Assembly (NCBI GenBank): GCA_026260175.1
Contig: JAKCWW010000871.1
Location: 1-64,000, forward strand
DNA: 64,000 nt
Direction: 5' to 3'
Source: Reticulitermes lucifugus
Taxonomy: Eukaryota; Arthropoda; Insecta; Blattodea; Rhinotermitidae
The notes under the pieces were generated by a model. That model was given only the letters and a program-made list of their open reading frames with translations. It was not told where the DNA came from and did not search any database. A program made the translations under genes and the position numbers. Shown here piece by piece: positions 38,310-49,300 of the stretch (positions are counted from its first letter, which is position 1; the number at the start of each line of letters is the position of its first letter).

Positions 38310-38695
38310 GCAAAGGCATAGGGCAGAAAACAGAAAAACCAAAAGTAAGCCAAGAGATGAAATGACCAGAGTTAAAGGGAAGGAATTAGACAGATTAAAC
38401 AGAGACAGTAAAGAAGACACAAGAAGTAAAGTAATAGAAATGATGAGGAAAGAGGTAAGGAAAACAAAAACGAAAAGGACGGAAAATGAAGGAAGAAGAG
38501 AGAGTGGAATATCAAAGAATGAATTAAAAGAGTAGAGAAAGCAGGCAAAAAAATGGACAGGGAATTAACATATAAATGAGGAAAGGATAAAAACAAAAAG
38601 CATGTTACGAACAAGACAAAATAAGAAGAAGGAGGAAGAAGGAAAGAAAATATTGTGAAATAAGAATAATTGTGGGAGAAGCAAAAATTTGTACC
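38310..38695 (+). repeat. Purine-rich tract (about 385 nt)
   Basis: The plus strand is overwhelmingly A and G with few pyrimidines, in an irregular AAG/GGA/GAA mix rather than a tandem repeat. The 118-codon minus-strand frame across it (38372-38728) is a composition artefact rich in Phe, Leu and Ser. Confidence 0.85.
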
Positions 38696-40298
38696 CTTAC
38701 AGGGAATAAATAAAAATTCTATACTCATTGATATTGTGAGAAAAAAATATTATGCAATACAATATAAAATAAAGGAATAAGGAAGAAATAAGCGGAATTC
38801 TCGTAAGCCCACTCACGAAATATTACTCCGCCTTTCGATAAATCATAAAAGTTAAAAAATGAGATCCGGAAAGCCAGCCATAGGGAGAACATTTTGTTAG
38901 CCGTAATTCGTGACTGCGCTGTGTTGCTAGGAGTGGCGACTCTTATGAAGTGGATCAATATTTCTTGTTTGTTTATTTGATTCCTTATATACAACTGTGC
39001 GTGTTAAATGCATAGATCTTTATCACGGCATTAGCATTAACACTGTGGCTGTCCAGCGTGTTTCCAGCCTAAGTGGGCTCTACGATATTTCATGGGGAAT
39101 ACACTGTATCCCTAAAGCTGAGTCCTCAACTGTAGCTATTTTGAAGCTTTATAAACAATACCGTCCATACGTCAGTCTTAACTACGTACTATATATAAGC
39201 AAAACTTGCTCCGCCATTAAGAAGCAACATTTTTCTACACACTATTCGGTACTTACGTGTTTTATATGATTCTTACAACAAAGAGCGATTTTATGCTGAT
39301 TTAACAATTAGAGACTTTTCTTTATGGGGACGGACTGTTTTTTGTGCGAAATAGGAGCTGAGTATTTGTATATGATATGACCTTGTCATTTAGCCAAACA
39401 TTTTACTTAGTGGTCTTGATTAATCTCATCAGGCTGTTGTTCTTTCCTTATTATTTTATTTCATGTAACAGGGCAACTGTGTGTTAGAAATGGCATATTA
39501 GATGAAACTCAGAGGAGAATAAATTCTCGATCATTTATTACTGCTCCCTCGAAAATTTCTATCATTTCTTGTATGTCCAGAAAAGCAGAGGACTGGAATT
39601 TACTCTAAAATATTTACTGTGTCTCTCACGTTATGAAGCGTAGTGTCTTGCTTTGACAGCAGATAAAATATAGTTATATGGAACTAAACCACGGACGGAA
39701 CGATTTGTAGCTCAGAAGGATAAGGTAAAGAAGACATCTTAGACAGTTCTTAACAAAGAACTTCTTTATGTTTAAAAATCCTCTGATGGTTCTCAGAGGC
39801 TACGAGAGACTGGTACTGTAGCTAAAGTAAAGCATACTTTTGGGAAGCCTCATGGAACACGTTCACTTAGATGATACAGAAAGTGACGAAAGGTAATATT
39901 ATGGACATTTTAGGTACGTTGTGAGGAGAGAGTTGATAGATGTAACTGATTTTGTACTTATAAGTAGGCATGGCTATTGTTCGCAGTAGTGTTTAAGGTT
40001 CTGACTTTGATATCACAGTGTCAGCTAGTTAGGTATCAACTTCCAACACCTATTTCACTGTCCACTATCTGCCTTTTCCCCATACGATGTGTTCATAAGT
40101 TTCTTTAATTCTCAGAATAAACACTGAATTTACCGTGATCATCAACACTAGACTGAGATTTACAGCAGAGAAGGGATATTCTTTCTTGCCTGTAAGAACG
40201 TAATTTATAAAAACTTCTTAGTTGAAATTAACTCTTTAAAACGTTAATCATGGTTGAGTTCGGGCAATAAATGATTATTGCCCCGCATCGTAAAGGAG
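38696..40298. other. No recognisable feature
   Basis: AT-rich sequence with two ~90-codon frames (38725-38994 minus, 38997-39269 plus), neither with a known domain. Confidence 0.45.
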
Positions 40299-40362
40299 AC
40301 CGCGTTGTAGTGGTTAGTCATTTGCTACGCTTTTGGAGTTACCCATTTCAAATATTATCCAG
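40299..40362 (+). other. tRNA-like relic (weak)
   Basis: GCGTTGTAGTGGTTAG (A-box-like) is followed about 30 nt later by CATTTCAAATATTATCC (a poor B box). It may be a decayed tRNA or SINE head; it would not fold as a working tRNA. Confidence 0.25.
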
Positions 40363-40865
40363 AAAACTTACAGAGCTTCTTCGAACTTACAGATATTTCC
40401 TCCGTGAAAACTATGGGATATAATCCAACAGCATGTCACGAATGCTTCCGTCTTCATCTTTCCCATCTCCTCATTCATAGCATATCATTGCAGCTTAAAC
40501 GACGTTGTTAAATGGGACAAGAACCAAACCTAGCGTAATGAAGACATTGTCTCATCCAAGTCTCCATTCTCATGTTGTGTGAGAGACCCAGTTGTTTATG
40601 AGTCCCCAGTTATGGAGACAGAACTCTTCCCCTTTCAAGTTAAAACAGAGCTGCACGCTTTTGCACCATTAAGCACTAGGCAATGGACTTAATAAGTAAA
40701 ATAAGTTGGTCCCTCGTCGACATGGCAAGGAGCGATCTCGAGGAGTGGGTAAGAAAAACGTCTGCGGGTAAGCGCGTAGGGGAGTATGTGTTGAAAAAGC
40801 AGTCCCGGACGGTTGGCAGGGCGTGGTTCTCCGACAGGGTGTAGTGACGGCAAGTTTCTGTTGTG

Positions 40866-41196
40866 TATCTGGTGACAAATGGGACATGCGGTGACGCAGT
40901 TGGTTGAGGCACAAGCCGGATATTCACGGGTTTGTTTCCCGATGGAGTCATTGGAATTTTTCATTGACTTAATCCTTCGGCCGCACTATGGCCCTGGGGT
41001 TGACTCAGTCTGAAACAGAAATGAGTACCAGGAATATTTCCTGGGAGTAAAGGCGGCCGGTGTGTAGGGCTGACAACCGTACCAACTTCATGTGCCGGTT
41101 TTTGTGGAAATCTGTGAACCTCGACCTCCTGGAACCCTAGGGGCGTGCCCAGGCCTGTGTAGGGATAACTTTACTTTACTATATCTGGAGACAAAT
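40866..41196 (+). mobile_element. SINE C with 15-bp target-site duplication
   Basis: The unit at 40881-41181 has an A-box-like TGACGCAGTTGG (40892-40903) and a B-box-like GGTTTGTTTCC (40929-40939). A long body follows with CCTGGGGTTGACTCAG, CCTGGGAGTAAAGGCGGCCGG and GGGCGTGCCCAGG, then a TTTACTTTACT tail. The flanks are TATCTGGTGACAAAT (40866-40880) and TATCTGGAGACAAAT (41182-41196), one mismatch in 15. The body and tail wording overlap with SINE B (the CCTGGG.GTAAAG and ACTTTACTTT blocks), so C and B may share a tail. Confidence 0.85.
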
Positions 41197-41689
41197 CGTG
41201 GGAGATGCACAGCATATTTGCCACGAACCTGCTGGTAAGCTGATTAAGTTATGAGAGGTTTGATGTTCTCTCAGCAGTGCTGATAAGGCTTTGCATCTGC
41301 TAAAATATAATGTTGCGTAATAGGCAAACAGGTGACAGCACCTGCTGCCTCCAGTATTCAGAGTACTACAAGAATAATCACGTCAAGATTCCCCGACATG
41401 TTATTCCATATTTACCAATGTACACGGCGCCACGGCTTTACAGAAGTAGTGATTAGGCTTTGTATTTTAGCCACGTTCTGTATCAGTGGCATCGATCTTG
41501 CAGTATGTGTGAACAGGAACCTTCGCAGGCAGCAGTACTTAAGATAGGAACATGAGACGTAGGAGGGGAGGCAGGACAGCCAGCACAACTAAATCAGAGC
41601 AGCGTAACCAGATGTGAGGACATTCTGGCGTATTGTGTTCACACTTCCTTTACTGCATGCTTCTGTTATGCCGAACTTGTCATGTGTAC
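41197..41689. other. No recognisable feature
   Basis: Spacer between SINE C and the putative transposase scrap; one unsupported 71-codon frame. Confidence 0.4.
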
Positions 41690-41880
41690 TTGTAGAAGTC
41701 AGTACAGAGTCAAATTCAGATGTGGAAATGAAAGAACTCATGTTGTACGACGTTAGTCAAAGGAGAAAAATGTTCTTGAATAGCAACTACATTGGAGAAA
41801 GACAAAGGCATGGGGAATGCCTTACATTTAAGTTTAGGGATAAAGGATTTAGCAAACACTTCAGTGGTACTGCTAACTGT
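41690..41880 (+). pseudogene. Possible Harbinger-type (HARBI1-like) transposase N-terminal scrap
   Basis: The 101-codon frame 41614-41919 contains EMKELMLYDVSQRRKMFLNS, then RQRHGECLTF, then KGFSKHFSGT. HARBI1-like proteins have an N-terminal stretch of the general form R.+..GE...L...L....F..+FRMS before the nuclease domain. The spacing here is similar but key residues of the F+RMS block are not present. Upstream residues look unrelated and the nuclease domain is absent. It could equally be a chance frame. Confidence 0.25.
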
Positions 41881-41961
41881 TTAATTGTAAAGCATCCCTC
41901 CCATTTTTACTTCCTTTAAATGTTTTAGCTGTGACTTTATGATCGTAGTAGTGACTAATGT

Positions 41962-42229
41962 GGGCCCGCATAGCGTAGTCGGTATAGCAACTCACTACGG
42001 GCTAGACGGTCCGGGGATCGAATCCTGGTGTGGGCGAGATTTTCCGCAGCCGTCCAGACCGGCCCTGGGGCCCATCCAGCCTCCTATACAATGGNNNNNN
42101 NNNNNNNNNNNNNNNNNNNNNNNNNNNNNNNNNNNNNNNNNNNNGGTTAAAGAAAGAGTAGAGCTATACCTCTACTCCCCCTCTGGGCTTTCATGGCCAG
42201 TTCTAGGGAGAAATTTACCCTTTACCTTT
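41962..42229 (+). mobile_element. SINE B copy 1, interrupted by the assembly gap
   Basis: A-box-like TAGCGTAGTCGG at 41971-41982 and B box GGGATCGAATCC at 42014-42025. The shared body CCGTCCAGACCGGCCCTGGG follows, then 50 Ns, then ACTCCCCCTCTGGG, CATGGCC and TTCTAGGG.A, near the tail. It lines up with the copy at 54083. The apparent 161-codon frame across it is a by-product of the Ns and the SINE. Confidence 0.85.
42095..42144. other. Assembly gap (50 N)
   Basis: Exactly 50 Ns, probably a placeholder length. It falls where the other SINE B copy has a GC-rich segment (GGTACCGGGTC to GCGCCGAGGGG), so only a short piece of SINE may really be missing. Confidence 0.99.
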
Positions 42230-43058
42230 ATTAATGACTGTGCCAATTTAAACCCACAAACTTTTATTGCTATTGAGCAGGGAAGGCAGGGTTGTTTTCA
42301 GGCTTTTCCAAAGAACTTGCTGTGGCAGTTGTACTTCATTTACATCGGTTACCTCCTGCGGGTGACTTTTCGCATTACGAGTATACGTTCTTGGTCTAGG
42401 CTTTGCTTGATGTCGGGGGATTGAGACTATCTCTTTCTAACTGACCCACTTGAGTACGTTCTTCTTTTTCCTTCTTCAGATTGAAGACCGAGGCGGATTC
42501 AGCTTCCGAAAATTTGTGGATTTTTAATGTGGAAGAATGCGGAATTTCCAAAATTTGAATTACGTTATTGCTTAGATGTAGTTGATATTCTTTAGACACT
42601 GGTAGGATGAGTCTGCATACTGACATTTTTCCAACTCCACAGGTTATGTACGATAAAACGTCACGGTAATTTGTGAAAGGTGAACTAGAAAGTATGTAAA
42701 AGAAATGTCGTGACCCACTGTAGGTTGCTCTCCCTGAATTGTTTTATCGGCTGAGGAAAACCACGAAGGAAAGAACTGCAGATTTCAGTTTTGAAATAAA
42801 ATTCTCCCAGCTAGGAAGAATGAACATTAGACGACTCAACAGCCGAGTTTTTTTGTAATATTCGTGTACCTGAATATTTTTTGTACATCTCTAAATTCTT
42901 CAGAGTGTCGGAAGCAAACCACTGCGCTCAGAGATCTTCGAGCATATTTATATATATTTATTATATTATATTATTTTATATGATCTGACAACAATTTTAC
43001 ACTATATTTATAGTCCGACAAATGTACAATTTAATCACATTAACTGTGTAATTTCACT

Positions 43059-43103
43059 GTCCTACATGTTTCGAACCCTTATTATGGGCCCATCTTCAGG
43101 GAC
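43059..43103 (-). ncRNA. Hammerhead-type ribozyme motif (left arm)
   Basis: On the minus strand: GTCC, core CTGAAGA, U, helix II GGGCCC with GGGUUC (including G-U pairs), core GAAA, a minimal stem III C-AU-G, cleavage triplet GTA, then GGAC, which pairs with the GTCC before the core. All core residues of the CUGANGA/GAAA consensus are present. Stem I is only 4 bp and stem III one pair, as in the reduced hammerheads reported from Penelope-like elements, which can act as dimers. Activity is untested. Confidence 0.75.
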
Positions 43104-43152
43104 TTTACATCTCAAATAAACAGTGTAAATAGTGTGCGATTTGAGATAGTGA

Positions 43153-43197
43153 GTCCCTGAAGATGGGCCCATATTAAGGTTTCGAAACATGTAGGAC
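43153..43197 (+). ncRNA. Hammerhead-type ribozyme motif (right arm)
   Basis: Mirror partner of the motif at 43059: GTCC, CTGAAGA (43157-43163), U, helix II GGGCCC with GGUUUC, GAAAC (43185-43189), AT, GTA, then GGAC (43194-43197) pairing with GTCC (43153-43156). The predicted cleavage site is after the A at 43193. Transcription through the whole element would put both arms into one long hairpin, which would compete with folding of either ribozyme. Confidence 0.75.
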
Positions 43198-43332
43198 AAT
43201 GAAATTACACAGTTAATGTGATTAAATTGTACATTTGTCGGACTATAAATATAGAGTTAAAATATACGGAATGAATAATAATAAGTTTAACAATTTTACA
43301 CTTTTGCCTTGTATTGAGTGTTCTTATATTAC

Positions 43333-43370
43333 ACACCTGATGATGGTCGAACGACCGAAACATGTAGTGT
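43333..43370 (+). ncRNA. Hammerhead-type ribozyme motif, separate locus
   Basis: ACAC, CTGATGA (43337-43343), U, helix II GGUC-GAAC-GACC (perfect 4 bp), GAAAC (43357-43361), AT, GTA, then GTGT (43367-43370) pairing with the ACAC at 43333-43336. Longer outer pairing is possible: TTACAC with GTGTAA, then TTC with GAA across a bulge. The predicted cleavage is after the A at 43366. It is not part of the fold-back element just upstream. Confidence 0.75.
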
Positions 43371-43375
43371 AAGAA

Positions 43376-46300
43376 TAGTTTTAGTGAATACAGGTTTTGT
43401 TGAACGGAACATAAAGTGCTTTGTTTTATTCTATATGCATTCTATTATTATCATGGATTCTATTAAGTTTATTTTAGTTTTATGTACAGCGCCGAGCAAG
43501 AATTATATAGCAATTTTTGAAGGGCAGCCATATTTTATTTTTCCCTTTATAATGATAAGAGACTTATTTGATTATAATTACAAAAAAGATATTCATGGAA
43601 TACAATCTTCAAAAGCTTCCCAAGGAGGCACATTTTCATGAGGAAGTCTTTGTACTGAACATATTCCCTGCTGGTCGGAAGCCAAGGACAATGAACAGTT
43701 GTGGTATTGATGACTGACAGCTGAAAGAGAGTCCGCTCTCATAATTACTGAGCGTGATGCAATTTTACTTAACGATGTTTTCTTTCAGAGGGGTCGCTAA
43801 TTGTACTGGTAGAAGTCGACTGTCACCCTCATGAAGTTGAATGTTTCGCATTAATTCAGTTCCCCATTGCTACCGGCCTTAACTTGTTGAAAAAGTACCC
43901 TCCAGCATGCATGGGATCGTGAAAACATTAAGGCCTTATCATATAAGGCCTGACTTTTTTCGGAAGGTCGAGGGAACAGATCAAGAAGCTTGATTTTTTA
44001 TAAAGTTCTTCTTCATTTGTGTGTTCATTGCACTAATGTAATTGCTGAATTTGGCCAGAGGGAAAGTAATATGCATTTTGCCACGTTTAATTTCTCGGAG
44101 CACTATACGGATGTCGATAACATTTGATATATGTGGTTTAATCAAAACTTTTCACGAGGAATATCGTTTTCGGCCTAAAGATCACTATAACAAACATGAA
44201 ACCCATACATTTCGTTAGATTATATTCCAAATGATATTTAACATACACATTTTATTTTACCTGTAATGAATACGCGATAACAATTAATCGCTTATTGGAA
44301 TATGTAATGTTTATTTTAAACATTTTCGATACGCGCGCTTGTAGGAATAAGCATAAACAGGGGAAAGTATATGATGTGCTATGAGGGTAGGTGCAGGGGC
44401 AAAGCTTTATATTATGATGTGTACCCTTTGGTCTGAACCTTGGCCAGCACATCGACTTTCTTAGGGATGTTTTTATTGCCCATTCTAAGTTTCTGTAGAA
44501 GATTTGCTGCTATTTTCTTAAAACAGACTGCGACTGCCCCCTTCACATTTCTTATTTCACCACCATACTTATCGTCTCGTTCAGCATATTACATCTTACA
44601 TATCTGAAAGATAGGCAACAAGGAGCACATTAAATAGTCTACGTCAGCATCTCTCTAACAAGGCAACATGCATGGTCTGTGTTGTCGTAACTTCAAAGCT
44701 CTAAACTTTATGTGGAAAATGTCTGCAACAAAGGCTATTGTTAATTTACAGTACACAGTAAAGCTAGAGAATAGCGTACTTACCTTAGCCTACAGTAACT
44801 AGCTTATTGGGAACATGATTGAGGGACGCTCTTCCACAGCTAAAGGAGACTAACAAGAAGACATTACAAGCGTCATGAACCATGCAACGCCCATTCGAAG
44901 TAAAAGTGTTACAGTCTTATAACAGACACCCAAAACACGCAAACAAAGCTTTCAAAGAGTTTACAGAAATAAGAAAAAATTGGAGAAATAATTTCAAACA
45001 AATGCATGTGCATTAATTGAAAAGATATGTGTTTACAGCACAAGACATTCCTACTGGCCGCACGTGAATATCCATTCCATGCTGATAATGTGATTTGTGA
45101 GCAGTACAGTGTATGAATCTCTGAAAACCGTTGGCAGGAACCTTATATGGCTTGTATCTTTGGTGTATCTTTATAAGAGAACGTAGGGCCTAAGAAACAC
45201 AGTGCTTAGGGAAATGTTTGCACCTACGTTAGAGGAAGTAAAATAATTATAGAAAATATCCCATACTGACAGGGTTTATTATTTTGTCACTTCGCCATGT
45301 GTCAATAGAGCTGTAAAATAGAGGAAAATAAGAAGGTCCGGGCATGTAGCATTCATGGTGATGACAAATTGCTACGGAATTCAAAATGAAGAACTCGAAA
45401 AAAGACTACGTCGGAGAGCTGGACACGGAGGAGAGAATAATGTTAAAATTGTTCCTAAAATATTATTTGGAATTGTGTACTGGGCACATGTAGACAGGTT
45501 TCTTACTGTTATGGGGAATTGGGTAGAGAGTAATGAAATTGTAAATTGCATGACAGGTAGCTAGCTACTTTCGTGAATAGTTGAACGAATGTTAACTTTT
45601 AAGAAAGGACCATGTTCCTTGTAGCAGTGGCAGACAGTGGATTAACTCTTCAGTCGTTATTGCAGGCCCAATGATCTCTATGTGTGAACTTCCATACATG
45701 GCAATAATTTCTGCGGTTAAAACAAAATAAATAAAACCTGAGCTCCAGGTGTTTAATTCACATAGTCGTGCACTATTGCTTTGATGTCAAGAGTTTGCCT
45801 ATATCTACGATAATAAACCTGAAAAAATTATGAAAGAGACCCCAAAAAGCTGGCAAGAAAGTCGAAACATGGACACATGTATCCACGTAAATTTAAGTAA
45901 ACTGGGGTTGAACTTGAAAGAGTGCAATTTTCCGTATGCTTTATTCGTGATATACACGACTTCGGTGTGAAGATCACAGTAAAATACGAAAATATTTTAC
46001 AAGTATTTACAGGTGAAAAAATCCTTTAATCCTGAAATATTTTCCTCGTTCTTCCCTTTTCAATTTTCCGGCAGTAGCGCTTTCAGTTTTCTGCATTATT
46101 TTGGAGCCTCGGTGAAAGTATTTTAGATGAAACGGAATATTAATATTTTCCATGTAGTATGAGCTTCCTGTTGAAAGTGGGAAAAGTTGTAATTAAAGCG
46201 GCGGGAAATTTCAGTCACGTCATTTGTCCCCCTTTATATATGATTACGTTGAGAAATGTGTGTGTAATTATTTTGTACACGCCACGTAGGGACTTAGCCT

Positions 46301-49300
46301 GTTGCTCAAGAGTGAGCTCTATGAAAACATAGTGCAGGTTTCACTTCACAGAGAAAGAGAACAGACTATAGAATTTTACAAGCTAGGTAGATTAGTCCTA
46401 ATTCCTATAAACAAAATTTTATTTTTAAGTGTCATTTGCAATGGATCTGTATCAATTAAACAGATTAATATTGACATAAAATCAATAAATTTGTTACAGA
46501 ACCTATGACGTTTATTTTCCTTTAAATAGTTCAGTGTAGCCTATTGTGTGAGATCATCAGCAATACGAAAGAGACAGACACAGAATTTAATAATCTGTTT
46601 CATTTTTACACTTTATCTCCTGATTAATAAAATTTTCCATTATATTAAACTCACCAGATACAAATTCAACCCTTCTCACCATCAGCATATCTGAAATTCT
46701 GCTATGCGCAGAATGTTTCATACATTATTTAGGTCGATATTTACGAACCAACTCCTTTCCACTTTTCAAAGTTTCCATTAATTTATTAACTGTCTTCGTG
46801 AAAGGGAAAACTAAATAGAGATTAGAGCGAATGACGGCATACATTAAAGATAATGTTCTTGTCAAAATTCAATGAAAGGGCACTTCTTCTTGTTCGGAAT
46901 CTTTGCATCTGTGAGCCGATGGAGGTACAGCTCGTCACTCAGCTTTACGGTCATAGAACCTGGGGAAATAAATAGGAAGTGGGCCGCAGAGATCAGTCCT
47001 GGACTGTAAAACATATTTCTGTTGTTGCACTCCTGGGGAGTATAGGCCTACCTATCTTTTAACGTACTCCAAATGACAGTAGCTCTACTTTTCGACTGAT
47101 TTAAAATTCAATAGATTTAAACGTTTCCTGTAACATCTATCTCTTAGTTTCGTTTAGCTTTCAGCACAAACCGACTAATCTTTTTACCTGAAATACTATT
47201 TTTCTTAGACGTGGAAATTTAATTTTAAGGTAAGGATTATTTGGATCATCTTTGACCTTTGAGGTTTGGGGCATATACTTTATATTTTACAGGTTCCTGT
47301 AACATTTCAGTTTTTATAAATTCCTGGCTTGGTTGAAATTCTAAGTGTAATAAAAGATTTCCTTTAAAACTGTGAACAGTTTATACAAAATAAAAAGAAA
47401 CACCAGCACGCGCACACTGTTAGAAATAATTACCTGGTTACCAGTTTCTGAATCTGAAACGTATATCTGCTCCAACATGCTCTTTCGATTTAATTAAATG
47501 TTACATGTGAAATATTTCATCTATTTTAATTAATCACTCTAGAAGGCAGTTTGGTATTACAGTCCTCTCTTCATATTAACATGGGTATGTAATAATTTTA
47601 ATTCACTCTCACTTAATTCAAATGTCTTACAACTTCGTAATAAGAAAATAGTATCTCGCGTCGCAAAGACAATGACAAATGCGTCTCGTTTGTTTTCTGC
47701 GGATCGTCAACCAGACTAGTACAGTAGTCTAAAGCGCAGCTAATTAAGAGAGTATTACAAGTGAGTGTATAGTTGTACCTGAGGACAAGTAACTCAAATG
47801 TGAACTTACACATTATCAAATAGGCATTGCGGCTGCAAAATCAAAGAATAATTTCAAGACAATCCACAAAAACACTGACGTGATTTATATGAATCTTTTC
47901 CACGTACAATGCTACAGGTAGAACCAGTTGGTGGAACTCCCTTTTAAGAGGTGACATGCTCGTTCCCTTCTCAGACCTTCGCACGTCCGTGATGTTAGTA
48001 ACACCAAGTCTAATAAAAATCGACCTATTAGTTCAAGTATGGAATTACACACTGTGTTTCCTATGCGAAGTTCGCACACACACCAATTTTTCTTGTGAAA
48101 TGTTTATACCGAGTTAGCTAATTCGCCAAGTAAGAATTTTGACATGTGTTCGGGATCTACCCATTTCCATTCTTTGCCGGGACGCAGTTGAAGTCAGATA
48201 TTTCATGGTTATCCTAAGTTCGTCCAGGAAAATATCAGGATAATTTCTCATTTAACGTTATTACCTCTGGCTTCCATACGTTTTCCATTTTAGTACTCAC
48301 TGAATAAGGTACTGAAAGTGCTGTTAAATTAACGATAAATAAATAAATAACTTACAATTAAATAAGGAGATGGCATTAGATAAGTGTAACGTGTTATAAA
48401 TTTCGGATCTCTCACGAATGAATATATTACCCTACTAACGCGATTTTTGCGTATCCATAGTATTGATAATTTAGTACACATTTTAGAACACAGATTTACA
48501 AATTTAAATTCAGCAAGAGTGACTTAAGCTCTTAATAACAACTTAATATATTATATTTTTATCTGAAATAAGAATTACACTCAAATTATGTAGCAAAATC
48601 ATCGGCTCGTGCTCTTCCTTGAAAAGGAGAAAGTTATTCAGTTGGTTAACACATTTTCTGCTGTTATGGAATCCTAGCACTAATTACTGTTTTCACGAAA
48701 GAACCCTATTAAATATTATCCTGAACTCGTTACATCCAGTCTCACTCTGAAATTGTGATTAATTATATTTACTTTTGTTTAGCATTTACCACATCAAGTT
48801 TATTACCACAGCATAAGAACTATGTAGCTTGTCGTACGTCATTCTTGGAAAAACAGGGAAACATTGTGTTTTAAAAAGTATTGGATCTATTACTTAACAG
48901 TCTGATACGGAACCCTGAATTGTTGCACTTGACAACTTCTGTAATAGTTAATATGATGTCAGAATTTACTCGTGTGCCAATACTGCCGTATGTAGCAAGA
49001 GACGTGGGCTGCAAATAAATAATTTTACTATTTTTTACTAATATATATTTCGATATAAAATAGTTTTCTAGAAATAAATAGGATAATTTCAAGTCTCTCT
49101 TAAAACGAAATGATTCAAAACTTCCGGGGAACGTTGTAAGTTTAACCTTTTATTGTGATTCGCCAGTCTATCACACCAAGTGTCTGAAAGCATGATACCA
49201 TTACTGCGCCCCCAGACATTTTGTGAGAGAGAAGGGTAAATTAATCCGTCATGCATGCACTATGGGCTCGAAAAGTCTTGTAGTAATAAAGAAAACTAAA

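Larger units (their letters stand above)
42995..43262. mobile_element. 268-bp fold-back element with two opposed hammerhead ribozymes
   Basis: The left arm (42995-43116) and right arm (43138-43262) are near-perfect reverse complements: TATTTATAGTCCGACAAATG at the left end, CATTTGTCGGACTATAAATA at the right. The arms flank a ~21-nt loop. Each arm carries a full hammerhead-type core pointing outward, on opposite strands. There is no coding frame, no tRNA-like head and no clear target-site duplication. Confidence 0.8.

Noticed and set aside
38372-38728. 118-codon minus-strand frame with membrane-protein-like composition
   Set aside because: It is the complement of a purine-rich tract, which gives Phe/Leu/Ser runs without any gene.
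41939-42424. 161-codon frame, the second longest in the window
   Set aside because: It spans the 50-N gap and a SINE; translation across Ns is meaningless.
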